A stretch of 47,097 bases of DNA, from NCBI GenBank assembly GCA_009391275.1, contig VEXF01000011.1, positions 1 through 47,097 of the forward strand, in the 5' to 3' direction. Of the stretch, positions 8,992 to 17,118 are shown one piece after another. A program made the position numbers and the translations under genes. The stretch comes from SAR202 cluster bacterium AD-804-J14_MRT_500m. GTDB taxonomy: Bacteria; Chloroflexota; Dehalococcoidia; UBA3495; GCA-2712585. The notes beneath the pieces were generated by a model. The model ran no database searches. It saw only the letters and a program-made list of their open reading frames with translations, and was not told where the DNA came from. Each line of letters opens with the position of its first letter. Position 1 is the stretch's first letter.

Positions 8992-9929
8992 CACCAAAGA
9001 CAATTCTGGTCACAGGTGGTGCTGGATTTATCGGATCTCACCTAGTAGACAGGCTCGTACAGTTAGACCATCGTGTTTTAATAGTCGACGATCTAAGTAG
9101 CGGCAAGCTTCGAAACCTCCCCCGTGGGGTGAAATTCTACCATACCAACGTGAATCACCCTTCGATTGATGATATCTTCCAAAAAGAATCTCCCAACATA
9201 GTTTTCCACAACGCTGCCCAGATCAGTGTAAATTCGTCCATCCGGGACCCCGGAAAAGATTCCGATATTAATGTCTCTGGTACGGCTCGTCTCATCGAAG
9301 CCTCCAGACGATACGGCGTCGACAAATTCATATATTCTTGCACTGGGGGCGCCCTGTATGGCGACCCATATCCCACCGAATGCACAGAGGAAAGTCCTAT
9401 ACTCCCACTATCCCCTTATGGGCTATCAAAATGGATAGGGGAACGTTACCTTGAACTTTATCGCAGAACCTATCGACTCAACTCAGTGTCTCTCAGATAT
9501 GGTAACGTGTATGGGCCTCGCCAAGACCCCTACGGCGAGGCGGGTGTGATAGCAATCTTCGCCAATTCAATGCTGGGAGGTCAGGAGCCCCGGATCTTTG
9601 GCGATGGTAACCAAGAACGGGACTTCGTTTACATAGACGACATTGTAGAAGCGAATATCCTAGCTCTTAAAGAAGGTATAACTGGGTCGTACAACATAGG
9701 AACCGGGATAGGAACCTCTATAAATCGTATCGCCCATATACTTGCTGAGATCCTGAAATCCCGGCGCAAGCCAAGTCACTCCCCCGCTAGAATCGGTGAT
9801 GTCCAACGCATTAGCCTCAACTATAGTAAAGCTAAACGAGAAATGGGATGGGAACCGAAGATTTCTATACACGAAGGGCTATCACGAACGGCTGAATACT
9901 TTAAGGAGCTTGCTCAAGCGCCCGCTTGA
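8985..9929 (+). CDS. NAD-dependent nucleotide-sugar epimerase/dehydratase
   Basis: An extended short-chain dehydrogenase, probably a UDP-glucose 4-epimerase-like enzyme acting on nucleotide sugars. The Rossmann motif TGGAGFIGSHLVDRL is at ~8-22. The catalytic Y-x3-K is in SPYGLSKWIGERYL, followed by LRYGNVYGPRQDPYGEAGV and the substrate-side DFVYIDDIV. At 314 aa it has the usual length. Its ATG lies inside the htpX stop region (7-nt overlap), so it is probably translationally coupled to htpX. No glycosyltransferases surround it, so its exact sugar substrate cannot be assigned. Confidence 0.9.
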   Translation: MVTPKTILVTGGAGFIGSHLVDRLVQLDHRVLIVDDLSSGKLRNLPRGVKFYHTNVNHPSIDDIFQKESPNIVFHNAAQISVNSSIRDPGKDSDINVSGTARLIEASRRYGVDKFIYSCTGGALYGDPYPTECTEESPILPLSPYGLSKWIGERYLELYRRTYRLNSVSLRYGNVYGPRQDPYGEAGVIAIFANSMLGGQEPRIFGDGNQERDFVYIDDIVEANILALKEGITGSYNIGTGIGTSINRIAHILAEILKSRRKPSHSPARIGDVQRISLNYSKAKREMGWEPKISIHEGLSRTAEYFKELAQAPA

Positions 9930-10086
9930 TATCAAATCCAGTATTTTCCATCCGCTAAGGTTCGCCGAGGCTCTCTCCGCAGCTAAATGATAAGTTTGTT
10001 GAGGTCGTTGGTTTGTTGTCGTGCCAGGGTGTTTGCTCCCGTTGCTACATTGGTTGCTACATTTTGGCCTAATCCGCCTTTAGAAT

Positions 10087-10107
10087 AGCGGTTCGAAACC
10101 GCTTTTT
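10087..10107 (+). terminator. Intrinsic terminator-like hairpin
   Basis: The stem is AGCGGTT-CGA-AACCGCT (7 bp, 3-nt loop), followed by a T run at 103-107. It lies about 160 nt after the epimerase stop. The equivalent place in the right-hand repeat copy is mutated and no longer pairs. Confidence 0.5.
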
Positions 10108-10122
10108 CATCCTATTTAGCTT

Positions 10123-10163
10123 TGGTGGGGAAGCCGGGACTCGAACCCGGACGCCTTGCAGCA
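10123..10163 (-). pseudogene. tRNA-Leu 3' fragment (left att copy)
   Basis: Read on the minus strand, this holds the variable-arm end, a T-arm of CCGGG-TTCGAGT-CCCGG, the acceptor strand CTTCCCC, discriminator A and an encoded CCA. Nothing 5' of it resembles a tRNA (the sequence is the element gene fragment), so it cannot fold as a tRNA. It is the 3' half left after recombination at a tRNA gene. Confidence 0.75.
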
Positions 10164-10322
10164 ACAACTTGATCTTCTGGTAGCCCTGAATATCCCACGG
10201 GAAAGGGAAGTCGAAACTCTTGCTGACGCTGAAGATAATCCAGCAACTCAGGTTTGTGCCGACGTAGGGACTCCCGCTCCTCGGGACTAACATCCTCGGC
10301 TGGACGAAACCTGAGCCGGTCT

Positions 10323-10350
10323 GTCAGGTGTGGCAATTGCCACACCTGAC
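10323..10350. repeat. Perfect 28-bp palindrome
   Basis: Two 14-nt half-sites GTCAGGTGTGGCAA and TTGCCACACCTGAC abut without a spacer and match perfectly as inverted repeats. There is no T run on either side, so it is not an intrinsic terminator. It may be a dimeric protein binding site or a cruciform site from the decayed mobile element. Confidence 0.9.
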
Positions 10351-10453
10351 TAAAAACCGGGCGCACTTCAAAAAATAATAGGTATGCCTACATATTCTAT
10401 GAGGTCTAGCGCAAAAACAGACTTATAAACTACCCATGGGCAACATACAACTC

Positions 10454-10873
10454 TCAAAAACCAGTATTTTCTGATCTGTTGTTGTACTCCCTCACGGCAT
10501 TGTTGACGTTTACCACGGACCATATCCACAAGGGTAAGTAGAGCAAAAGCCAGATAATATTTCCGAGCCCACCAAAAAGAAAAAGGAAGACAACGGAAAT
10601 AACATAAATTAGTCCACCCGAGATAAGGAAAAATAAACCTTTCGCGACTCTGCCATTTATCAATTGGCCTATACCTAAAATCCCGATAAAACCTGTAAAA
10701 ACATTTAGGAGAACGAACAACCCGGCATTCCGTTGCCCCACCGGGGGCGATGGTAGCTGCCTGACGCCACATAAGGGACAGATCTCAGCCTTCTGTTTGA
10801 TCAATCCGCCACAAGATTCACAATATTTTTCATCTGCCTCTTTCCGGCGGGACGGGGGGAAGTTGTTACTCAT
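10454..10873 (-). CDS. Zinc-ribbon membrane protein (probable frameshifted remnant)
   Basis: A 139-aa protein from ATG 10873. An N-terminal zinc ribbon (CESCGG...CPLCG) is followed by three hydrophobic stretches (FVLLNVFTGFIGILGIG, GLFFLISGGLIYVISVVFLF, IIWLLLYLPLWIWSVV), so it is a membrane protein of unknown function. It parallels the 185-aa TM2-type protein at 11131-11685. That paralogue has a further upstream ribbon in the same frame, whereas here the upstream ribbon lies in a different frame (10866-10982). ATG 10873 overlaps that ORF's stop by 8 nt. It could be a coupled gene pair, but a frameshift in a duplicated gene is more likely. Confidence 0.55.
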   Translation of the reverse strand: MSNNFPPSRRKEADEKYCESCGGLIKQKAEICPLCGVRQLPSPPVGQRNAGLFVLLNVFTGFIGILGIGQLINGRVAKGLFFLISGGLIYVISVVFLFLFGGLGNIIWLLLYLPLWIWSVVNVNNAVREYNNRSENTGF

Positions 10874-10982
10874 GGCCAACTTTTCCAACGATACGCTCTC
10901 CACTATGAGGACAGAACTCAGATCCAGAAGGCCCTTGGTTCTGACATTTCATGCACTCGTTATTCCGTCCAGAATATGCCAT
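10866..10982 (-). CDS. 38-aa zinc-ribbon ORF upstream of and overlapping the membrane protein
   Basis: The ATG at 10980-10982 is preceded by GGAGGGGAGC, a good Shine-Dalgarno. The product contains CMKCQNQGPSGSEFCPHSGE, which matches CIKCQQEVPAGSKFCPHCGE in the neighbouring 185-aa protein. The last cysteine has become serine (HSG instead of HCG), so the ribbon has lost a ligand. It ends at TAA 10866-10868, inside the next ORF. It is best read as the broken N-terminus of one original gene. Confidence 0.5.
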   Translation of the reverse strand: MAYSGRNNECMKCQNQGPSGSEFCPHSGERIVGKVGHE

Positions 10983-11130
10983 GCTCCCCTCCTCGTTATC
11001 GTTTTTGAATTAGCTCTGTTGCTGAATTCTGCGGCTAAGCTACAACCATAGAACTGAATCTAATCAACTAGTTTATTCATAATTTTATGAAAACTAAGGG
11101 CTGGGTTTATTTCAGAGTACTTCTACCTCC

Positions 11131-11685
11131 CTACTTCTTTAGAGGCCTTCCATCAGCGTCCTTCCAATCCGCCCCTGCTACGATGACGATTCCCTCTACC
11201 AGCCCCCACAAACCACCTATCCCAAGCGTAATAAGAGATACCACGATTTGGATAATTCCAATACCAATGTTCCCAAGATAAAAACGGTGCACACCAAAGC
11301 CGCCCAGCAGTATACCGAGAAGACCCGCAACAAGTCGTGATCTCGTCGAAAATTCCTGGCCTAGAGTATTTGTGTCACGGTTGACTGTTCTCGACACTCT
11401 TACCCCACACTTTACACAAACCTCAGCTTGTTCTTTGATCAATTCACCACAAGACGAGCAGTATTTTTCATCTGGCCCTTTTGAACGTCTTCCTGTAGAT
11501 GAATCAAGAATGGTCTCACCACAATGTGGGCAAAACTTGGACCCTGCGGGTACTTCTTGCTGACACTTTATACAAGGCTGGGAAATGTCAGGAATACTCT
11601 CGCCACAATGTATGCAGAATCTGGATCCTGCGGTTACTTCTTTTCGGCAGTTTGTACATAATTTATTTGAACCTGACAAAGCCAT
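11131..11685 (-). CDS. Zinc-ribbon plus TM2-domain membrane protein
   Basis: A 184-aa protein. Three successive CxxC...CxxC zinc ribbons lie in the N-terminal half (CTNC..CIHC, CIKC..CPHC, CSSC..CVKC). The C-terminal TM2 domain has two membrane helices joined by the typical GGFGVHRFYLGN turn. TM2 proteins are small membrane proteins of mostly unknown function, and the ribbons may bind a partner. The start is ATG 11685, with AAAGG about 8 nt upstream; a GTG one codon earlier is possible. It lies between the two att-like repeats, next to a decayed paralogue on the same strand. Confidence 0.8.
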   Translation of the reverse strand: MALSGSNKLCTNCRKEVTAGSRFCIHCGESIPDISQPCIKCQQEVPAGSKFCPHCGETILDSSTGRRSKGPDEKYCSSCGELIKEQAEVCVKCGVRVSRTVNRDTNTLGQEFSTRSRLVAGLLGILLGGFGVHRFYLGNIGIGIIQIVVSLITLGIGGLWGLVEGIVIVAGADWKDADGRPLKK

Positions 11686-11888
11686 CACGTTACCTTTGGT
11701 TAGGAGGATTTATGCGACTTAACGATCCGATGTCACAATTGTTGAAACCACATTATATTACATCGTAGAAACTCGGTGATGAAAACTCTTAGATAGAATG
11801 AGAAATCACACAGGTGACAAATTGCTACTCAGCATCTGTTAAACTGTATATTAGGGAGAAGTCCATACAAAATATGATCAGGGAGGTC

Positions 11889-12017
11889 GCTCCCGTTGCT
11901 ACATGGGTTGCTACATTTTGGCTTAATCCACTTTTAGAGTAGCGGTCAGAAATCGATTTCTCAAGCTATTTAGCTTTAGTGGGGAAGCCGGGACTCGAAC
12001 CCGGACGCCTTGCAGCA
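11889..12017. repeat. Direct repeat, right copy (att-like, contains tRNA-Leu 3' end)
   Basis: This is the right member of the 129-bp repeat pair, 1854 bp from the left copy with no insertions or deletions. GTTGCTACAT occurs twice at 11895 and 11907. The last 39 bp (11979-12017) are identical to the left copy. Unlike the left copy, sequence beyond the core still resembles tRNA. Confidence 0.75.
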
Positions 12018-12062
12018 CATGATCCTAAATCAGGTGTGTTCATGCTATTTCCGCATATAGCT
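11979..12062 (-). pseudogene. tRNA-Leu(TAG) pseudogene
   Basis: Read on the minus strand, the order is a D-arm-like segment (GCGGAAATAGCATGAAC), the anticodon arm CCTGA-TTTAGGA-TCATG with anticodon TAG, a short variable arm, and an intact T-arm and acceptor 3' strand CTTCCCC-A. The 5' acceptor strand, expected to be GGGGAAG, is absent, and the anticodon stem has a mismatch. It is therefore a decayed gene that cannot form an acceptor stem. A working tRNA-Leu(TAG) must lie elsewhere. Confidence 0.7.
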
Positions 12063-12140
12063 GTATCCGCTAGATATGAGCAAGGCAGTTAGCCTCACCG
12101 TTGGGAACGTAATCCTAATAGTTTTACCTACTTATCAACG

Positions 12141-12359
12141 AAGAGGGATCGGCACGTGTACAGCGTGTGATCAAGGTACTGGGTATAGTCAACGCTGAGC
12201 CGGATTTCGGGGAATCATCCCAGTATCATCAATGGCTTCTCCGATCTCATGGTAGAAGTGTTCGGCAATGCAGGACGAGTTACCCGTTCAGCTGTCGGTA
12301 TGAGCCCCTTACCGATGAATATTCTGGTTGAAGTCGAGATGATTGTCGAGATTCGTTGA
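12141..12359 (+). pseudogene. RidA (YjgF/UK114) family pseudogene
   Basis: The first part reads GSARVQRVIKVLGIVNAEPD in one frame to about 12218. The match then continues one frame over as SIINGFSDLMVEVFGNAGRV and MSPLPMNILVEVEMIVEIR, ending at TGA 12357-12359. Together these are the C-terminal two thirds of a RidA-family protein. The N-terminal part is missing and there is a frameshift near 12215-12222. RidA proteins hydrolyse reactive enamine/imine intermediates and are common beside amide-ring-opening operons. The GC content matches the adjacent hyuA-hyuB block, so it probably arrived with it. It is convergent with hyuB. Confidence 0.75.
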
Positions 12360-12412
12360 GTTAAAGCCTATTTGCCTCGTTTTATGGTCGGGCGCCCGCG
12401 TCACCGAGTGGA

Positions 12413-14200
12413 TCAGGCAGCGCTGGACCGGCAGTTGGCAGTCGCTGCTTCGTCAAGTTGCAGCGCATCCGTGATGACCACACTGTAATCGTTTCGGGCC
12501 GTATCAATAGAGATCAACCCATCGCGCACATCTTCAAGTACCTGCCTCATGTCCCGTTCTAGGGGATCGCCATAACCGCCACCGGCAGGCCCAATACAGA
12601 TAAAACTGTCCCCGGCCTTGGCTGAGGTATGCGGCATTTTTGAAGGCAAAGATTCAGACTCACCTGTCGCGTGCCTCAGCGTCAGGGCTGCCGTGTGGCC
12701 ATCTGAACCACCCTGAAATCCCCACGGACGGTATTTGTGGCCTTCACCTTCGATTGATCCACCACCGTCTTTGAGATACGTAAATTCTCGGATAGAGCCT
12801 AGTCCACCTCGCCATTTACCTGCACCGCAAACATCTTCGCGAAGTTCATAACGCGAAACCCGCAGTGGTAAGTGAGATTCAATGTCTTCGATCGGATTGT
12901 TGCGGGTGTTGGCATACAGCGTGTCCACAGCATCCATCCCATCCATACCTTTCCGCCCGCCGTAACTGCCTTCACAGATTTCCATGTGGACCCAATAGTC
13001 ATCCCCATTTAATCCCGAAAATGCAATAACTCTGAGGTTTCCAATACCGGCAGAAACCTGCGAAGGGACGGCCTGACCCAGCGCCTTCATGACAGTGTCC
13101 GCGAGTTGGTTGCCCGGGCAAAAGCGCGCTATCGTGGGCGCCGGGAATATCGGGTTTGCAAGACAACCCTTCGGTGCGATGATCTTAATAGGTCGGCACA
13201 GACCATCGTTAACCGGAATATGTCCATGTACGGCGGTATCCAGCAGCACGGAACGAATTGTCAGCCAAACCGCAATATCTACGGTACCTACAAAGGGCAT
13301 ATTGATCGGCCTATCGGGCACCTGGTCCGCGGTTCCTGTGAGGTCCACAGTCATTGCATCATCCGTCACAGTGATCGTGACGACAATAGGGAGATCTTTT
13401 TTATTAGTGTCGTTGCTGTCCAGGAACCCATCAATGTAGGTTGTTGCCTGGTAAGTGCCGTCGGGCACTTTGGCGATTGCTGAGCGCATGAGGCGCTCTG
13501 CATGGTCCATGACCTGATCGCAGGCGCGTTCGAGCGTATCTACGCCATAGCGTTGGGCCAGCGCCAGGAAGCGCTGGGCGCCGATCTGGGACGCTGCGAC
13601 TTGCGCTTCCATGTCACCAACCACCAGATTTGATGCGCGGATGTTGTCACGCAGCATGTGCCAAACTGCCTCCATTTTACGACCCTCGTCGTAGACCTTT
13701 ATGGCTTTGAACTGCAGTCCCTCAGCATAGGCATCGATAGCGTCCACGATACCGCAGCTGCCTGGGGACAGGGCTCCGATATCCAGATGATGTGCTGTGG
13801 TGACCGAGTAGCCAATAAGATTGTCACCATCGAATACTGGCACGATAAACCCGACATCCGGTACATGGCTGGCGCCACCATAGGCATCGTTGTGCATGAT
13901 GACGTCGCCGGGTCGAATCGTGTCGTTCCGATCTTCTAGCGTCTTCAGCATACCTCGCACATAACCCGGGATCGGGCCAGACTGCAGAGGTGTTGACTGT
14001 GTCGATTCGGCAAGCCCACGACCGCGGGCATCAACTAGCCCTGCACCGAAATCCTCAGATTCACGGATGATTGATGAGTACGACATGCGCATCAGTTTGT
14101 AACCCATTTCGACCGCAATATTCTCCAGGGCGCCCTGGATGACACTTGCGGTCACTGGGTCGATATCCAGTTTCAGTTCTGCTGTTGTTGTGTCGTTCAT
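12413..14200 (-). CDS. Hydantoinase/5-oxoprolinase B-type subunit (HyuB), first operon
   Basis: The beta-type subunit of an ATP-dependent cyclic amide hydrolase (N-methylhydantoinase, oxoprolinase or acetone/acetophenone-carboxylase-like family). It has 595 aa. Family features include the N-terminal [20 protein letters not shown], the [21 protein letters not shown] region near residue 100, [20 protein letters not shown] segments in the middle and the C-terminal [14 protein letters not shown]. The start ATG overlaps the hyuA stop as ATGA, so translation is coupled in the order A then B. Base composition is visibly richer in G+C than the flanking genes, suggesting transfer. The substrate cannot be read from sequence. 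Confidence 0.92.
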   Translation of the reverse strand: MNDTTTAELKLDIDPVTASVIQGALENIAVEMGYKLMRMSYSSIIRESEDFGAGLVDARGRGLAESTQSTPLQSGPIPGYVRGMLKTLEDRNDTIRPGDVIMHNDAYGGASHVPDVGFIVPVFDGDNLIGYSVTTAHHLDIGALSPGSCGIVDAIDAYAEGLQFKAIKVYDEGRKMEAVWHMLRDNIRASNLVVGDMEAQVAASQIGAQRFLALAQRYGVDTLERACDQVMDHAERLMRSAIAKVPDGTYQATTYIDGFLDSNDTNKKDLPIVVTITVTDDAMTVDLTGTADQVPDRPINMPFVGTVDIAVWLTIRSVLLDTAVHGHIPVNDGLCRPIKIIAPKGCLANPIFPAPTIARFCPGNQLADTVMKALGQAVPSQVSAGIGNLRVIAFSGLNGDDYWVHMEICEGSYGGRKGMDGMDAVDTLYANTRNNPIEDIESHLPLRVSRYELREDVCGAGKWRGGLGSIREFTYLKDGGGSIEGEGHKYRPWGFQGGSDGHTAALTLRHATGESESLPSKMPHTSAKAGDSFICIGPAGGGYGDPLERDMRQVLEDVRDGLISIDTARNDYSVVITDALQLDEAATANCRSSAA

Positions 14201-16275
14201 GTTTTTTCTCCGATACTGATGATCATATTTCCCGCCATGTCCAAAATAAATTTATTTTCAGGGGGCACAACAGTGGTGGAATCCCGCTGGATAATGATTG
14301 CAGGGCCTGCAATTGGTTGTTCCAGAGGCAACTGTTCTCTCTGGTAGAACGCTGTGTCAAATTCCTCGAGACGATTGTCGACCCGGAACATACAGGTGCC
14401 GGACTTGATCAGTGCTGATCCCCGGGACCCAGCATCGATACTGTCAGGTTTGCGAATTTTCGGCATCTGTCCGATACCGGCTACCCGCGCGTTCACAATC
14501 TCAATCGCACTATCGGGAAAGTCGTGACCGTATTCGACTCTGTGCTGGTTGTGGAACTGATCGAAAATCCCCGTGAGACTGTCATCATCCAGTAACTCGT
14601 CGGGGAAAGTGATCCGGAGTTCGTACCCCTGGCCGACATAACGCAGGTCACCTGAACGCAGGAAGCTGATCCCCGATCGATCCAGGCCATCAGTTATAAA
14701 CTGGTCGGTCAGCTCCTCTTCCATCGCTGCAAGATCACTGTTGATTCGTGGGAGATCGGTGTCACCGCTGACCTGAAATTCTGTACGGATTGTGTCGTAT
14801 TTAAGATCTGTTGTGAGCAGTCCCACTGCCGAAGTAATTCCAGGATATGGCGGAATGAGCACTTCTGACATGCCAAGTTCACGAGCGACATCCACGGCAT
14901 GCAGCGGGCCGGCACCACCAAACGCCACCAGAGCGAATTCTCTCGGATCGATTCCTTTCTGCACGGTCCGGGAACGAATTGCGTTTGCCATGTTCGCGGT
15001 TACCAGCGTTAGGATACCGTCTGCAGTAGTGGGCACATCGAGGCCCAGGTCTGATGCGAGGCTGGCAATCACCTGTTCAGCCGCCTGTTCATCCAGCGAC
15101 ATTTCTCCACCGAGAAAATAATCTTTATCCAGCCTGCCAAGTACAACGTTGGCATCTGTCACGGTGGGTTGCTGCCCGCCCTGGCCGTAGGCCGCTGGAC
15201 CGGGTACTGCTCCTGCACTTCGGGGGCCGACTCGAAAACCACCACCCGGATCAGCATAAGCAATAGAACCACCACCTGCACCGATCGTCTGGATATCAAT
15301 CATGGAGACCAGTAGCGGGTAACCTCCGATCCATGTATCACGGGCTGAGGCTTGGGCGAAGGCTCCATCTATGACGATCCCGATGTCGGCAGAGGTGCCG
15401 CCCATATCAAAAGTGATTAACTTGGTCCGGTTCGAAAGCTCACCGGTCCAGGCGCCACCGAGTACGCCGGCCGCAGGTCCAGAAAGCAGCGTCATGACAG
15501 GCCGTTCAGACACCATCTTGGCTGTCGCGACACCGCCGTTGGAGCTCATTACGTGGAGGTCTGCGACTATGCCGTTATCCCCAATTCGTGTAGCGAGGTG
15601 ATTTACATAGTCTCTGACTTTGGGTCCGATAAAGGCATTCATGGTGGCCGTGGTGAAACGCTCGAATTCCCGGAACTGGGGAGACACCGACGAAGAGGTT
15701 GTCACAAAACATTCAGGATATTGTTCCTCGATAAGCTGGCGTGCACGGTTCTCATGTGCTGGGTTGAGATAGGAGAAAAGGAAGCACACTGCAATCGATT
15801 CAACACCGGCATTTTTCAGTTCCTCTATCGCGGCACGAACTTCATCCTCATTCAGTTCAGTCAGAACCTCACCGGTTGGTGGCGCAATCCGTTCAGTGGC
15901 AGTCAATCTGTATTGGCGACGGACCAGAGCCCGATCCTGCCAGGGTATTCCCTGCATAATCGAGTAGTGTTGAGGACGTTGGTGGCGACCGATGTGAAGG
16001 ATGTCACGGTAGTTTTTTGTGGTGATCATCCCGGTCTTAGCGCCATCGTGCTGCAGAATAGCGTTGGTCGCGATAGTGGTGCCGTGCAGCAAATGATCGA
16101 TATCTGCCGGGTTTATGGTGTGTCTTTCACACAATTCACGTATAGCGGTGCTGACACCGTCCGAGGGGTCGTCCGGTGTGGTTGGCACTTTGTGTATTTC
16201 AGTGCGGCCAGACTCGGTGTCGGCAAAAATGACATCCGTAAACGTACCTCCGACATCGACCCCGACGAGCTTCAT
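14197..16275 (-). CDS. Hydantoinase/5-oxoprolinase A-type subunit (HyuA), first operon
   Basis: The ATP-binding alpha-type subunit of the hydantoinase/oxoprolinase family, 692 aa. The N-terminal phosphate-1 motif is [14 protein letters not shown] (4-17). [11 protein letters not shown] follows at about residue 65, then [23 protein letters not shown] and [10 protein letters not shown] 16275 has GGGAGAC about 5 nt upstream. Cyclic amide opening would need the HyuB encoded next. It is GC-rich like hyuB: hand counts of two 60-base lines here gave about 65-68 % GC, compared with 43-57 % in two lines of the second hyuA. This supports horizontal origin. Confidence 0.93.
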   Translation of the reverse strand: MKLVGVDVGGTFTDVIFADTESGRTEIHKVPTTPDDPSDGVSTAIRELCERHTINPADIDHLLHGTTIATNAILQHDGAKTGMITTKNYRDILHIGRHQRPQHYSIMQGIPWQDRALVRRQYRLTATERIAPPTGEVLTELNEDEVRAAIEELKNAGVESIAVCFLFSYLNPAHENRARQLIEEQYPECFVTTSSSVSPQFREFERFTTATMNAFIGPKVRDYVNHLATRIGDNGIVADLHVMSSNGGVATAKMVSERPVMTLLSGPAAGVLGGAWTGELSNRTKLITFDMGGTSADIGIVIDGAFAQASARDTWIGGYPLLVSMIDIQTIGAGGGSIAYADPGGGFRVGPRSAGAVPGPAAYGQGGQQPTVTDANVVLGRLDKDYFLGGEMSLDEQAAEQVIASLASDLGLDVPTTADGILTLVTANMANAIRSRTVQKGIDPREFALVAFGGAGPLHAVDVARELGMSEVLIPPYPGITSAVGLLTTDLKYDTIRTEFQVSGDTDLPRINSDLAAMEEELTDQFITDGLDRSGISFLRSGDLRYVGQGYELRITFPDELLDDDSLTGIFDQFHNQHRVEYGHDFPDSAIEIVNARVAGIGQMPKIRKPDSIDAGSRGSALIKSGTCMFRVDNRLEEFDTAFYQREQLPLEQPIAGPAIIIQRDSTTVVPPENKFILDMAGNMIISIGEKT

Positions 16276-16298
16276 GCATTGTCTCCCTGGCTGTATTA

Positions 16299-16323
16299 CC
16301 TGACTTCGTTAAACGAGGTCAGG
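16299..16323. promoter_or_regulatory. Inverted repeat upstream of hyuA (possible operator)
   Basis: CCTGAC and GTCAGG arms enclose TCG...CGA, giving a 9-pair dyad interrupted by one mismatch, starting 24 nt upstream of the hyuA ATG. The position suits a repressor site for the hyuA-hyuB operon, but no regulator gene lies beside it. Confidence 0.4.
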
Positions 16324-16378
16324 CGAGCATGGAAAATTTGTGTTTTGTGGGTTTGATGGATGAGATAGCGTTATGATT

Positions 16379-16418
16379 AAAAACAAAAGGGGCGCTAATA
16401 GGCACCCCTTTTGTTTTT
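16379..16418. terminator. Bidirectional intrinsic terminator
   Basis: Perfect 14-bp arms AAAAACAAAAGGGG (16379-16392) and CCCCTTTTGTTTTT (16405-16418) enclose a 12-nt loop. They give a GC stem followed by a T tract on both strands. It lies 17 nt after the stop of the IscA-like gene (minus strand) and marks the right edge of the GC-rich block. Confidence 0.85.
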
Positions 16419-16435
16419 ACCAGTTTGAAACTGAA

Positions 16436-16840
16436 TTAATGCCCGCCACAACTCCCGGCTCCACAACCACAACCACCACCGCCGCCTTCACTCCCACAAC
16501 CACCGCCACCACTGCCACAACCACAACCACCACCACCGCAGCCAGACGAAGTCGGATAATCCGGGTTAGAGATAACGAATCCCACCTTTGTGAAATCCTC
16601 AACAAAATCTATCGTCGCTTTCTCCACGAATGGTACGCTATCTGCATCGACTAAGAACTTTATCCCAGCCAATTCCATCGAAACATCGTCTTCCTGCCCT
16701 TCATTCTCTAGCGACAACATGTACTGCACAGAGCCCTGGCCATCAGGCATCGCTATTACCCTGAGCGGAATCTCTTGTTTCCCTTCTTCTTCTAACACTT
16801 CTTTAATCTTGTCAGCCGCCATCGTGGTAACTTCCAGCAT
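16436..16840 (-). CDS. IscA/HesB-like protein with Cys/Gly-rich tail
   Basis: The fold matches A-type iron-sulfur carriers (HesB/IscA/ErpA), as in LRVIAMPDGQGSVQYMLSLE and later GIKFLVDADSVPFVEKATIDFVEDFTKVGFVISNP. It has 134 aa. The first conserved cysteine (normally GCSGFQY) is replaced by Gln35 (GQGSVQY). The usual C-terminal C-x-C is expanded into a Gly/Cys tail from residue 100 to 134 with seven cysteines (101, 106, 108, 115, 124, 126, 131) and a final His. It may bind metal or a cluster differently from standard carriers. ATG 16840 follows GAGGTGATAT. No isc or suf genes are adjacent. Confidence 0.8.
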   Translation of the reverse strand: MLEVTTMAADKIKEVLEEEGKQEIPLRVIAMPDGQGSVQYMLSLENEGQEDDVSMELAGIKFLVDADSVPFVEKATIDFVEDFTKVGFVISNPDYPTSSGCGGGGCGCGSGGGGCGSEGGGGGCGCGAGSCGGH

Positions 16841-17118
16841 ATATCACCTCTTCAAGACAATATTCAAGAATTTCTTGAGAGCAACGTATCAGCACTACGA
16901 AGTCATTGTCAATGGATTAGGTCTACATTTGTGAACACTGATGAGAAATCTTCCAATTAACCATATCATATTGTCTTGTTGTATCGACAAGTTAAAATGC
17001 TCTAATATCGTACAGCGCCTCTTGTACACCGTTGCTTGAGGTTTTAAGGATATCCTTATTTTGGATTTTCTTTCCGCTTTAAGCCTCACTAAACAGTTGT
17101 AGTCGCAAGGAGAATCTA

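Larger units (their letters stand above)
10035..10163. repeat. Direct repeat, left copy (att-like, contains tRNA-Leu 3' end)
   Basis: This is the left member of a 129-bp direct repeat, colinear without gaps with 11889-12017 and differing at about 13 positions. It includes two copies of GTTGCTACAT 12 bp apart (10041 and 10053), as arm-type integrase sites often look. The last 39 bp, identical in both copies, are the tRNA-Leu T-arm and acceptor end. The arrangement resembles attachment sites of a tRNA-targeting integrative element. Confidence 0.75.
10112..10366 (-). pseudogene. C-terminal gene fragment of a mobile element, running into the att site
   Basis: An open frame of 84 aa from GTG 10366, with a stop a few codons upstream at ~10383. 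The stretch RLRFRPAEDVSPEERESLRR followed by HKPELLDYL resembles the C-terminal tails seen in replication or primase-like proteins of integrative elements (family recalled from pattern, not verified). The last ~18 codons are encoded by the tRNA-Leu 3' end of the att repeat, as happens when an element gene ends at the junction. No replication domain is present, so only a remnant survives. The 28-bp palindrome at 10323-10350 lies within it. Confidence 0.4.

Noticed and set aside
10123..10163. Possible functional tRNA because of a perfect T-arm with encoded CCA
   Set aside because: No D-arm, anticodon arm or 5' acceptor strand is present; it is only a 3' fragment in an att-like repeat.
10368..10772. 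134-codon minus-strand frame rich in aromatic residues
   Set aside because: It is a shifted-frame shadow of the zinc-ribbon membrane protein, which has clear CxxC motifs and hydrophobic helices.
15553..16356. Long open frame (267 codons) on the plus strand opposite hyuA
   Set aside because: It lies wholly antisense to a clear HyuA coding region with strong family motifs; its product has no recognisable motif. GC-rich genes commonly give such shadow frames.
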